From assembly GCA_036346225.1 (NCBI GenBank), contig JARFIW010001469.1:11626001-11690000 (forward strand): a stretch of DNA of 64,000 nt, written 5' to 3'. The DNA is from Platerodrilus igneus. Its lineage: Eukaryota > Arthropoda > Insecta > Coleoptera > Lycidae. The translations under genes were made by a program, and so were the position numbers. Below the pieces are notes generated by a model, which saw nothing but the letters and a program-made list of their open reading frames with translations, searched no databases and was not told the origin of the DNA. Positions 22,933-34,164 of this stretch are shown here, in pieces. How positions within the stretch are numbered: the first letter of the stretch is position 1; each line of letters begins with the position of its first letter.

Positions 22933-23476
22933 ATTACATAGGAAGATACCATGGACAAAGTTAAGAACAAAGAGGTATTAGAAATGGTAGGGGAAAAAAG
23001 AACTATGTGGAAAACACTAAAAAATAGGAGTGATAGGATGATAGGCCACATACTAAGACATGAGGGAATAGTGCGGAATATATTAGAAGCAGAGATAGGA
23101 AAAAGAGAAGTAGAGGTAGACCTAGGTTAGCCTACTGCACACAGATAGTGAAAGATATAGGTTGTAAGAATTTCAGGGAAATGTGTAGGCTAGCTCAGAA
23201 TAGAAATCAATGGAGGTACGCTTCCAACCAGCAGCAAGATGGAAAAAACTAATGACAAAAATAATAACTGTATTTAAATAACTACAGATATTGGTTTTAC
23301 AATATTCTCAACTAATGTTAATTGTGTGAAAGGATTTATTTGAAAACCATTAATACGGCAAATGTCTAAGTGTTGGGGAAACCTTAGCAGTCACAGGCTG
23401 TTTAACCTCTTTCACATACCACTGAGTCTCGGTGAAATAATGCATATAATTAGAAAACAATAGAAGGGAATCGAGC
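22933..23476 (+). mobile_element. 5'-truncated CFDP2-type LINE 3' end with 3' UTR
   Basis: The sequence from GATACCATGGACAAAGTT onward matches the C-terminal coding end of copy C (about 50185-50520) and then its 3' UTR (50525-50733). The coding end keeps MIGHILRHEGIVRN, a family landmark. It carries no endonuclease or polymerase. Confidence 0.8.
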
Positions 23477-23490
23477 TGTATATCGGCTGT

Positions 23491-23550
23491 CCTCCGGGTG
23501 GAGCATTGGGGACGTGGCCGCAAGTATAGCGGCCCTTATTCAAATTATAA
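23491..23550 (+). mobile_element. SINE tail fragment plus unassigned bases
   Basis: Starts with the SINE tail motif CCGGGTGGAGCATTGG and then diverges. It sits between the first and second of four copies of TGTATATCGGCTGT, so it is the remains of an earlier SINE at the same site. Confidence 0.6.
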
Positions 23551-23564
23551 TGTATATCGGCTGT

Positions 23565-23863
23565 GAAGCGGCTCCGTGGCGTAGTGGTATGTGTGTGACT
23601 ACTACGCCCTAGGTCCCGGGTTCGAATCCCGACACGGTCCGCTTGAAAAATGTTAGGCGAGCATTTTTCACAAAAATACACCCTCGTTCGGATGAGAGGT
23701 AAAATGGAGGTCCCGTGTGTGAGTGTTGTCACGCACGTTAAAGATCCCTACCTTGCTTGGAACAGCAAGGGTTCGGCAAAATTCAAAATTTTCCAGGTAA
23801 AAGAAAACTCGCTTCCTGGCCAATGTAGTACCTTCGGGTGGAGCATTGGAAAATCACATGTAA
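23565..23863 (+). mobile_element. tRNA-headed SINE, first of a tandem pair
   Basis: The head reads CGGCTCCGTGGCGTAGTGG (an A-box-like start), followed about 45 bp later by GGGTTCGAATCCCG, a perfect B box. The body contains ATGAGAGGTAAAATGGAGGT and CACGTTAAAGATCCC; the tail contains GGGTGGAGCATTGG. It is bounded by TGTATATCGGCTGT copies at 23551-23564 and 23864-23877. Its head differs from that of the SINEs at 13811 and 55012, so there are at least two subfamilies with one body. Confidence 0.85.
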
Positions 23864-23877
23864 TGTATATCGGCTGT

Positions 23878-24175
23878 TGGCGGCTCCGTGGCGTAGTGGT
23901 ATGTGTGTGACTACTACGCCCAAGGTCCCGTTTTCAAATCCCGACACGGTCCGCTTGAAAAATGTTAGGCGAGCATTTTTCACAAAAATACACCCTCGTT
24001 CGGATGAGAGGTAAAATGGAGGTCCCGTGTGTGAGTGTTGTCACGCACGTTAAAGATCCCTACCTTGCTTGGAACAGCAAGGTTTCGGCAAAATTCCAAA
24101 TTTTCGAGGTAAAAGAAAACTCGCTTCCTGGCCAATGTAGTACCTTCGGGTGGAGCATTGGAAAATCACATGTAA
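23878..24175 (+). mobile_element. tRNA-headed SINE, second of a tandem pair
   Basis: Nearly identical to 23565-23863. The B box here reads GTTTTCAAATCCCG, with substitutions that weaken it. The right flank is TGTATATCGGCTGT at 24176-24189. Near identity of the pair points to recent tandem duplication of one SINE or two recent insertions at the same target. Confidence 0.85.
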
Positions 24176-24189
24176 TGTATATCGGCTGT

Positions 24190-24520
24190 TGTGAGAATTG
24201 TAGGGAACGGTGTAAGCTAGCTCAGAACATAAATAAGCTAAGGTACAAGTCCAACCAGTTTCAATATGTAAAACCCAATGACGAAAAATAAGTGCTCTTA
24301 AATCTGATGATTATTATAAAGAACTACAGGTGTTGGTTGTGAAATATTTTCAACTAATGTTGATTGTGCAAAAGGATAAATTGAAAAACCTATTAATTCG
24401 ACAAAGGTTTAGGTGCTGGGGAACTTAGCAGCCAAAGGCTGCTTACCCCCTTTCATATACCACTGAATATCGGGGAAATAAGGTATATAACTGTAAAACA
24501 ATAGAAGGTGACCGAACTGC
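24190..24520 (+). mobile_element. LINE 3' module (short coding end plus UTR)
   Basis: The first 100 bp resemble the last codons of the CFDP2-type LINE (GTAAGCTAGCTCAGAACA), and the rest is the roughly 230-bp UTR block also at 23270, 50525 and 50870. It corresponds in order to 50733-51075. Confidence 0.7.
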
Positions 24521-24534
24521 ATCAAACAAGAAAG

Positions 24535-24965
24535 AATAGCAGCTATGTTCACAGACAACGAACATAGATACAAGAAGAAAACTGTTCAAAGCATAGTGTG
24601 GAGCACAGCACACTACATCTATGAAATAGGGGCAGTAGGAAAAGCAGGCAGAAATAGATAGAAGCCTTCTGGAGTGTTGTGCTTTAGATGTATGAAGATG
24701 GTAGCATGGACAGACAAAGTTAATAACAAATAGGTTGTAGAAATAGTAGAGGAATAAAGAACAGGATACGTTCTAAGGCATTTCTGGGGACTAGTACGGG
24801 ATATACTACAAGCAGAGATTTGAAAGAGAGGTAGAGGTAAACCGAGATCAGACTTTAGCACACAGATAGTGACAGATGCAGACTGTGCAAATTTCAGGGA
24901 AATGTGTAGGTTGGTTCAGATTAGGAAACAATGAGGGTACGCGTCCAACCAGTTTAAGGACTGAA
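24535..24965 (+). mobile_element. LINE RT C-terminal fragment
   Basis: Decayed C-terminal coding of the CFDP2-type LINE: the segment GACAACGAACATAGATACAA onward parallels 50032 in copy C, and CATGGACAGACAAAGTTAAT follows. It matches 51090-51450. There are multiple stops. Confidence 0.7.
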
Positions 24966-25829
24966 GACCTAATGAAGATGATGGAAGATTTGATAAAATT
25001 GAATATCAAAAAACAGAACAAAAATTACTAAGAACGAAATTTCAAAAATCACTAAACTATATTCTTTGTTATAAGCCAACTGCCCGCAGCGATAGTTAGA
25101 GGTAGAACAGTACAAAACACATTACATAGGAAATTAAATCAAAGAAGTAAAGGAGAGAGATGAGACACAAATCAATGACAGAAAATTCAAATGTTGATGA
25201 TATAGTTACATCAGCAGAAATAGATTAGAAGGACTAAATAAAAAAACATTTTAGATATTGAAACACAAAAATCAAGAATACCAAAACAATGATAGTATGA
25301 TGTAGTAAACAGGATAGCGGTTGAAGGTTGGTAGTAAAACTAAGGTCATAAAGACAAGAAAAAGCAACTGGTTTTACTCTTAGGAAGTTGGATAACTAAT
25401 GACACAATAAGTAAAAGGGGATGAAGAAGTAGAACAGCTAAAGAAAACCTTTGAAGTGCAAGGCGAAGTACTAAATTCTAAGATATCAGTAGCTGTTACG
25501 AAAAACTGTTGAAAGTTTATATTTGGAGCGCATCGCGATACTGTTGTGAAACATGGATATTAGGCAAATTAGAACTAAAATTTGAGGACGTGCCGGAGAG
25601 GTACAGGTAGAGATTATAGTGTACCTGAGACATGAAGATATGACTCGAACAGTAATAGAACACTGAGCAAGCGGAAAGTAAGATATAGGGAGGGATACGA
25701 AGGTTCAGCTAAAGAAAAATCCAGGTAAAAATGTTTTGCTCAGAATCTGAAACGGTAGAAAGTTATGTCAAATAAAACCTGAGCTTGTGACTAAGAGGAG
25801 AACATCAAGCAGATAATTTGACTTTTATT
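24966..25829 (+). mobile_element. Ancient CFDP2-type LINE remnant
   Basis: Around 25510-25620 a broken frame reads LKVYIWSASRYCCETWILGK, which parallels the LKSYVWSVLPYGSETWTIKE segment of copy E. Surrounding sequence is too degraded for borders. I regard it as an older LINE family member. Confidence 0.45.
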
Positions 25830-26745
25830 ACAACTCGAATGATAACCATAATCAAGTCACATTCAATTGACATATAAAGCGTACTTTAAAATTGATACTA
25901 TTACCCAAGAATGATTAAAATCAGAGCACGTTTTCTAATGTTTTTCTTTTAAAGCTATTGCTGATATGATTTCTGTTGCAATAAGTCAAAGTTTGTAAGC
26001 TGTAAATTCTCGACGCATTATGTAAATTAGCAATATATTAGATAAGCATTTTAAAATAATATTCAAAGTTTATAAATGGCACGATTAAAATATTTTTGGA
26101 TTATAAAATTACCAAACCTTGACCTTTTTTCGCTAGACACAAATGCAATATAAAGGATAAGTGAGTTTGGCATATATGCAAAGATGACGTTTAGGTCAAA
26201 AGTCTCTGTAAATTACTTGTTAAAATTTTGCGTTCTCAAATGTACAACTAGTTTGTAATGGAGGCAATAATTTACAGCGATTAGTATATCAAATCTATTA
26301 CCAAAATTCAATACTGACGCCATAGTCGTGTGCAGGCGTCTTGTTTACGATAAATTTTTATTGTAATTAAGTCACAACTAACCTTCAACTTTGTCTTAAT
26401 TCGGCAGAATAAGTCAAGGCTTCACACCTGTTTTAATATGGAATCTTATTGGTTCCATCACGCCTACTCTTACAGAATGTCTTAAATTACGTATTTGTAA
26501 AACAGAATTTGACCAACGGTACGAAATTATTCTGTTGCAACTTTGAAGACAAAACTGATAAACAACGATAAAAAACGATTGCATAAAATTGTGTCAAATA
26601 TCTTGAATTGCAAAAAACAATATTAAAGTACCGTGATAATACGACAAACAACTGCGAAGCATCAGAAACTTATTTTAGGGAATTGTCAATAAGACTGAAT
26701 TTGAGTTCAGATTTCTAGTTAGCACCAACTTAGAATTCGTCCAAC
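25830..26745. repeat. Old dispersed repeat, copy 1
   Basis: Blocks here recur in the same order at about 55740-56340, for example AAGTCAAAGTTTGTAAGCTG against AAGTCAAAGAATGTAAGCTG, and CAAATATCTTGAATTGC against CAAACATCTTGAATTGT. The copies are very diverged. No coding motif is visible, and the family is unknown. Confidence 0.55.
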
Positions 26746-29356
26746 GATACTTTGAATTGAGAGAAAAATATTTGCTGTTACTACCACACGTATTTTGAGT
26801 AAACTTTGAAAACTAGTTACAGGTCCCTTAGATCTTAGTGAAATATTTGGATAAACCTGAAGTAATGCAGTCTAAATTAATGAAGCTATCCTATGATAAA
26901 AAATTTAGAAAATTTGATAAACAATGTTTCTGAAGAATTTACTTTGAATTTTACAGAGTTAAAGGAAGATTTATGTGTATATAATCTCTAAAATCCTAAT
27001 GAAATTCTGGTAAATGGAACTCCCTGATAATATTAAAATGTATGCTACTGGTTGTTTACTAGTTAGGGGTTATTTTTATATCCCCAAATGTGACCAGTTA
27101 ACTTTAAGGAACGATTTCCTTAAAATGATAGGACGCAAATATCTTCCGACTATGCTAGGGATCTATTCCTTGGGCAGAGCTTATGAGGATTGGTCGTGGT
27201 TCTTTTTACAAAGCATTATTTTCTTACTAGGGCTTGATTCTTAACAAAACAGGGGTTTAAGTAGGGCACCACCAAGTCATTAATTTTAAACACAGGGTTT
27301 CCCTAAGGAGGACTTGGGAGTCCTTAGAGAAGAATCTCGTATTAACTGCTAACGCAGAAGCTGTAGAGAAAATTTAATTAAATTAACAAAATTGAGGACA
27401 CAAAAGGTATTCTCTTGTTACTTCATATAAAAAAACAGAAAAGATTAATCAGACAATCAATATTATGAACACAGATTTTATGCTTCAAGTTCTGAAAAGG
27501 CTATTAAAGCTTCTTGCTTAATAGGGTTACCACTTTATGCTATTTGTTCATATACCTGGTTACTTTATTTCTGAACTTACTTGTTCAGAACAAAACAATT
27601 AATTAAGAAAATTAAATGTTGATTATTTAATTAAAAGTCGTTCCTTCATAAAAAATGTAAATATAAAATTTATGTTTAAGAAAAGATTATACAAATTTCA
27701 TCTACCCTGAGGTAGGATTCTGAATTCAAAAGAAATATCAAAAACTTTAAGTGTCGCTTTCGTTACAAAATTTAACTTGAATTTATACCAAAAATACCAG
27801 ATCTGTTATTCGGTTTACATATATGTACAAAAAATTATCTAAGTTGTCTATTAATTCAACGTTCAGAAACTGTAAGTGAAATCATGCATAAATGAAACTT
27901 TAATACGAACTCTTTAGGTTTGCTTAATTTCATTAAAAATAGTAACTGTGATTACACTGAAATTATATTGGCAATAAAAATTTATCAAAATCCTTTTTAG
28001 TTTGTTAAACAGATTAATGGTAATAAGTCATCACTAAGTTATTTTCTGAAGCAGCCTTGTATCAAAGATCGCCAATTGTAGACGTGATGTAAGAATAATA
28101 CTAATCTCTTACATCGATTCAACAAATGTTGTTTACGTGAAGGTGTTACAGTATGTTAGAACAGGTGTTAATACATACGTTTTTCGGCAAACAATTGACG
28201 TAGGCTCCACATTTATACAGCACACAACTAGCTGCGGGATCCTTGGACCAGACGATATAAACTTAAAGCGTTTTCTGATACGCACAAACGGGACCAACCA
28301 AAATCCAATACAAAACTTAGACGTTCCAATATGTGTAGATCGTTACCAAAATAATTACCATCATGTAGTTGTCCTCCTAATTACTTGTAATTTCACACTT
28401 GCAACTTCAAAAAGACCATTTCAATTCATTATCGAACTTTAGTTCCAAACCATAAAATTTCTACGTACTTTGTAGAACGTTTCTTTTTAAAATCAAAACA
28501 TATTGTTTCCTTGCAGAACATTTCATTTAATCCAACTATTCTAGTAAGGTTGAAAGACGGTCATACTAGATCGATATTTTCTTATCGCAACGTTGACGTG
28601 AACGAATTATAACTTGGTACTCGTAGATGCGAAAATAGAATTAATATCATCTTGAAACACAACATTTAAACGGCCTTATTTTTATAAAACCAGATAAGGC
28701 GGAATCATTCTAGCAAATGAATATACGAAAAAGCATTACAATTGATATACAAAACGATTTCTTAAAAGCTCTTCCTCTACATTTGTAGGAGAATTATAAA
28801 ATAAATATTTAATTGAAGATTTTTACGGAGCATTTTAAGTAGTATTTAATTGAAAATTTTTAACGAAGTGTTGTAAGAAATATTTAATTGAAACTTTTAC
28901 GAAGTTATTTAAAGAACAATTGTAAGAGATATCTAAAAAGATATCTAAGAAAATATTTAAAGAAATATGTAAAGAGCTATCTAAAGAGCGCATTATTAAA
29001 AACACTGAGCCTAGTGTTCACTACACCAGGGCTCCACTACGGCACAAGGCTACACGCAAATTACTTGCTACAACCTTTTGAATTTCCATGTTAATTCTTC
29101 ACCAAAGTTCTAGCTAAAGTGGGCGCTGATGCAATATGCATGAAACAGGAAAGCTGTTTGGCCTTGATAATATTCATACTAACATTCAACGCCTGATGTT
29201 AGCAACCAAACTAGCATTTCTGTAAAGCGGTTAGACCTCATAATACCAATACAGATATTTATTTACTTAAAAATTGTTTACGTGATGTAATGGACTAGAC
29301 AAAAGGTTTGTGAAACTAAAAATTTATTGACGTTCTGCAGTGGTCAAAAAAACTGT
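26746..29356. other. AT-rich sequence without recognised genes
   Basis: The open frames at 27014-27244 and 28137-28442 carry no motif I know and have no neighbouring support. A short tandem-repeat patch is listed separately. Confidence 0.5.
28840..28995. repeat. Short tandem repeat of AAATATTTAA-type units
   Basis: Degenerate units of about 12-36 bp, for example TTTAATTGAAAATTTTTA and AAGATATCTAAGAAAATATT, give a Leu-Lys-Lys-Tyr repeat when translated. This is low-complexity DNA and not evidence for a protein. Confidence 0.7.
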
Positions 29357-32300
29357 TAGAGTAGTACTATTATCTCATGGCGGGTGACGTCACATGCGCA
29401 ATAAGTTCAATTTAAACTTAAACCTCAAGATTCACAACGCTACAGGACAACCCACAAACATCTTGCTAGCAATGTGGCTTTAATACGTCGTCACGAATAT
29501 CCCATTTAACACGTTAAGTAAAATATTGTTTGCAAGGACCCCGTTCATGCTGGCGGTATCTAGAAATTCATAAATATATGAAATAAGTCGAGACCTCCAT
29601 ATAATATCGGAACTTTTACTTGTTTTTACTTATAAACAATTCTAGGTTCGTAGTTTCTTTATCCGTAAATATTTGCTGTGGCAACAGTGCACATACTCAG
29701 CGGATCCCAATACTGTATATACTGAATGTGAACCGTAACTGTCATTGTCATTCTCGCTCTTATCAAGGTCTTATTGTTTCCAGTTTTCCGTTTTAATATT
29801 TGTATCAAGTAATAGTCATCAAAACAGTTTTTTCAAAACTAACTGATAGTTAATTTCTTCAGCAATGTAAGTATTTAAAAAGATTGTTGGTTCAATGATT
29901 AATTATGATATTTTTTAGAGTAATATTATGAATAAGAAGGAGGTGATTCATAGTCAAGGACGACAGATTGTTTTTAATGTGTTTCAATATTTGAAACGCA
30001 TAAAAGATTCGGGCGCCTCCAACCTGAACAATTTGCAAGAGTGCGTGGCTGAAGCAACAGGTGTGTCATTGCGGACGGTGCAAAGAATTGTAAAGGAAGG
30101 TACAAACAAACCACCCTGCAGCAAGTTCAGTTCACCAAATAAAACCGTAAATAAACCAAGCCCTAAGTCAACGGTGAATGGATTTGACGAAGAGATTCTA
30201 AGAACCGTTATGTATCGGTTTGCAGCAATACATAAACGTAGACCGACTTTGAAGTTAGTGTTTGACGAATTTAAAAATGATTGCCCTCATTACACGGGAA
30301 AATTAGGTTCGTTCAGAAAAATTGTTGTAAGAGCAGGGTTTCGTTGGAAGAGAACTGTAGATAACAGGAAAATTCTTGTTGAACAAAGCAATATAAGGGC
30401 AAAGCGCACCATATTTTTGAAAAATCTTAGTAAGTATAAAGAAGAGGGCAGAAGCATTGTGTATAACGATGAAACATATCTGCACAGTTCTCACAGTGTA
30501 ACAAAGTGTTGATATGATGGCACCACCAAGGGTTTGAAATCGCCAGTTTCAAAAGGAAGCGTTTGATAATTGTTCATGCAGGTAAAAAAAATGGGTTCGT
30601 TCCAAATGCAGAATTGATATTTAAGTTTGAAAACTGGGGATTATCACGATGACATGAATCATCGCAATTATAAAAAGTGGCTGCAAGAAAAGTTAATACT
30701 AAATTTGGAACCAAATTCAGTGTTTGTGATAGACAATGCGTCATATCATAATGTTCTTGTGCAACCTAGTCCTACTTCAAGTTGGAAGAAAATAGATATG
30801 CAGAAATGGTTGAAGGAACTAAATATCCTCTTTGAATGTAAGGAAACCAAGCCTGAATTGTATTCCAAAATTAAGGCACATAAACCTGTTCATCAGCTGT
30901 TTGTAATTGACTAGCTACTGGCAGAACATGGTCATGTAGTATTGCGTTTACCTCCATATCACCCAGAACTAAATCCTATCGAGATGATTTGGGCGTTACT
31001 TAAAAACCGTGTCGCTGCATGTAATGTAACCTTCAAAATAGATGATGTATGGTAGTTGGCAGAAGAACATATAAAAATATTGGAATCAACGAGTGGATTA
31101 AAGTATGTCTGCACGTAGAAAAAATTGAAAAGGATTATATGGAACGAGAAACTTTAATAGACAAAGTTCAAGACCTAATTATACGGGTTGATGATAATAG
31201 CGATAATTCAGATGGATACTTATCCTCAGGCGATGAGTTTGATGATGGGGATGAAAGTTTAGGATGTGAACCCATTTAAAATATAATTTATGTAAAATAG
31301 TTGAAGGATGGTCTTTATTTAGCGTTGTAGAAAATATGTGTCATAAATACATTTGTTTGTGCATTATTGTTTATTACTGAGGTGTTAAAATAAAACTTGC
31401 TTAAAGAGGCAAGCAGTCTTTATATCAAATTATGTTCAGTAGTGCTGTGACAATCGATCACTTTTAAAGCTGAAACAATCAATGATTGGCTTTCAAAGTG
31501 ATTGAATCATTTTACATTTTAATCCAATCATAGTCAATTCTGTTAAGCATGTCCATTCTTTGTCTCCAAAAGGGATTCTTATTGACTGTATTTATCTCGG
31601 CGCTTCTATCCGATCGTGTTAATCCGCTTCAGTTTGGCGACATAAACCAGTTTTCGATCCGATGCAGCGTCTCCAGTCAATCCATTAAAACAAGTGGATT
31701 GTACTACTCGATCGGATCTGAATTCCGCATTCGACGACATTATGCAGGCTTGACGATTTAAATAATTTATTATTATAATATCAACAGCACTTGATCAGGC
31801 TGGTGTAGTATATCTAACTTCAGTCGTATAAGCAATATTGCTTTTGTTTAGTCAGAAAGGTTAAGATTATTAATTATTCAAGGAATTATTTTATAGCTAG
31901 ATTATCGATGAAGTGCGTAAAAATATATTAATTTAGCAAATATTTCTAAACTATAAATGAGGTTATGTAAAAAATATATAACCTGACAAGATGCAAACCT
32001 TAATTACCTTTCTTTTCATACTATAACTGTTCCTCTTCTTTCAATTCTACAGCACTGAATTGTTGATTCTATGATCCATTAAAGTAAAGCACGAGATATA
32101 TGCAATTTATAATAATATTAATATACAAATGATATAAAAAACTTTTGGTATTAATTAAATATTGTTTTTGTTTTGTTTTGTTATGTTTTTGTTCTACTAG
32201 TGACTATAAGTGATAAAATATCTTGTGTACACTGATCCAATCAATCAATAATCTGGGGTATCACATCTAACAATAAGCTCAGATCATTTTTATAGAAGAG

Positions 32301-32484
32301 CAACAATCAACCTAAAACTATTTAAAACATTCCTTGGTTGCTCGACAATTTTTGCTCTGGCAACACTGGACGTGCAAGCAGTCGATGTTTTCTAGTCTCA
32401 CTTTTTTATTTTGATTATTAATATAGCTCTTCCTCGCGCAGGTTTTTTCAAGGTCACCCGCCATGAGATAATAATACTACTATA
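29357..32484 (+). mobile_element. Tc1-like (DDE_3) DNA transposon, complete but dead
   Basis: Terminal inverted repeats read TAGAGTAGTACTATTATCTC on the left and TATAGTAGTATTATTATCTC on the right (reverse complement), both continuing CATGGCGGGTGAC. The ends coincide with TA, the target of the Tc1/mariner superfamily. The 3.1-kb body holds one transposase pseudogene (29928-31279). I found no nested element. About 31282-32450 is non-coding, AT-rich trailer. Confidence 0.85.
29928..31279 (+). pseudogene. Tc1-like (DDE_3) transposase, broken
   Basis: The N-terminal 100 residues include a helix-turn-helix (VAEATGVSLRTVQRIVKEGT). The catalytic region has the three acidic positions: Asp in IVYNDETYLH (near 30470), Asp in SVFVIDNASYH (near 30735) and Glu in HPELNPIEMIWALLK (near 30980). 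A long insert lies between the second and third motifs. The C-terminus is very acidic (DDNSDNSDG). Breaks: a stop at about 30510, two compensating frameshifts between about 30560 and 30640, a stop at about 30912, and a stop plus frame change near 31053. The family is common in insect genomes. Confidence 0.8.
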
Positions 32485-34164
32485 CAATATGTTTTCCGAA
32501 TATTGACCGTTGTATATTTAATGCTATAGTTCATTTCACGAATTATTGTAGTGACGTCACAGACAGTAATCTTTTAGCCAAATGTAATCCAAAACTATGT
32601 ACGTGTAATATTTAGAAGAAAGTAAATGCTACGGGTTGGCATCATTGTGGGCTATTGTTATTAGCACTTTTGCTAAATTCTATTTAATTTTACATATGTC
32701 GGCTGTTATTTACGTTTTGTTGTATTTAGCAATCTTACGAACTTTTCATGTTTATTTTGTATTAAAACCATTTTCTTTAGAACAAATTTCGTTGTTTGTA
32801 TTGTTATTTCGTACTAACAGTGAATAATATGCCTAAGGTTTTAAACAAATGTTTAAAGAAACGGTATTGGGACTTGGGACTTAACGCGTATTTTGATTGA
32901 GCGTAATAAGGAAGGGAGAAGCAATACTTCCCTTAGATGCGGTCCGAGATGTAAGTAATTCCATATTTTATCGATTAAAATACTATTGACTATTTTGGGT
33001 CACTTAGGCACTAATGTAAAAAGTGGCGTTAGTGTATTAGAATATCTTATTTGTGTAAAAACGGAAACGAGTACGGTATGCTTTCCTATTCTAAAGACCT
33101 CTGCCTAAAACTTTACCATTTTCATCATTAGATTTGCAGTCATGCACTGGTTGGACGCACACCTCCATTGTTTCCTACACATTTCTCTGAAATCCTACAG
33201 CCTACATCCTTCACTATCTGTTGAACACTGCCAATAAACAGGCTCTTTCTCATGAGGGGTTCGGGTGGAAGGGGTATTTGAAATCTAAACTACAATAAAA
33301 CCGTCTTGAGAACTTAACTAACTTTAATAAATGAATTTAATGTTCTTTACATACAATGCAGCAGACTCATTTCAGGAAACGTCCCGTAAATTATGACCAA
33401 TGCTCTAATTAAACTTAATTCTATACCAAATCCTTTTTATATAAAATAGAAATACTAAAAGTAATTAAGATCCTTAGACATACTGGAAACAGAGAAACAG
33501 CGTCCTTCTAAAACTAATTTCCGTGGATAACCTAAGTAATATCACCGACGGCAGCTAACGTACCCGTTAAGTTCAATTATTCAAACGACCCCAAAAAAAG
33601 ATAATGCACGAATCCCTTCGACTGCGTTCATACATCGGAATGTACGGTAAAGCCCAATGTTTCTAACGAGGACAACGCACCACACTTGCTATTACGACGA
33701 CGTAGTATAAAATTTATGGTATGATAACCACAGTGGATTTTATTGCACCCTTCGCGATTATCAATCGTAATGATAATACGTCATAATAATTAATAATATG
33801 TTGAATGTTGAGATAAATCCTCAAACCAATAACATCAAGCTTCCAAGTATAATTATATTAGAACCTATCTTAAAACATCCATTTAGGGGCAGGCACTTAA
33901 CAGTATTTTACAGCGCAGCTGATAATTTATACGTCTAACTGCAACCAACTCCGAACTACGTTTCTGTCCTTCACACAAGTCTATCACGCACCCTACATTC
34001 GTCCTCTTGTTATAATATTCGAATCGCAACATAATTAAATACTTATCTTAAATTTTATGCTACAAACCCTTAGGCGTAGATTATTATGAAATATAAAACA
34101 CATAAAGGGAATTGGTTTCATTATTATTATATCTATAAGCACGGCCTGGTACACTGTGTACAAT
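32485..34164. other. AT-rich sequence without recognised genes
   Basis: I find nothing coding that I can support. The one recognised item is a LINE 3' fragment at 33135-33225, listed separately. Confidence 0.5.
33135..33225 (-). mobile_element. LINE 3' end fragment
   Basis: On the minus strand this resembles the last codons of the CFDP2-type LINE: the plus strand reads TTTCCTACACATTTCTCTGA and then TACAGCCTACATCC, as at the 3' end of copy D (52143-52190). Confidence 0.65.

Noticed and set aside
23565..24175. Two tRNA genes
   Set aside because: The A- and B-box-like motifs belong to SINE heads; no complete cloverleaf is formed and the body and tail are SINE.
27014..27244. Candidate gene with a Trp-rich C-terminus
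   Set aside because: No recognisable motif, no neighbouring exon, and surrounding DNA is AT-rich non-coding.
28888..29094. Lys-Tyr-Leu repeat protein resembling an antimicrobial or amphipathic peptide
   Set aside because: It comes from an AT-rich short tandem repeat; there is no signal peptide, promoter or supporting exon.
32636..32827. Hydrophobic 63-codon frame, possible membrane protein
   Set aside because: AT-rich DNA gives such frames by chance; no homologue, splice sites or conserved copy was seen.
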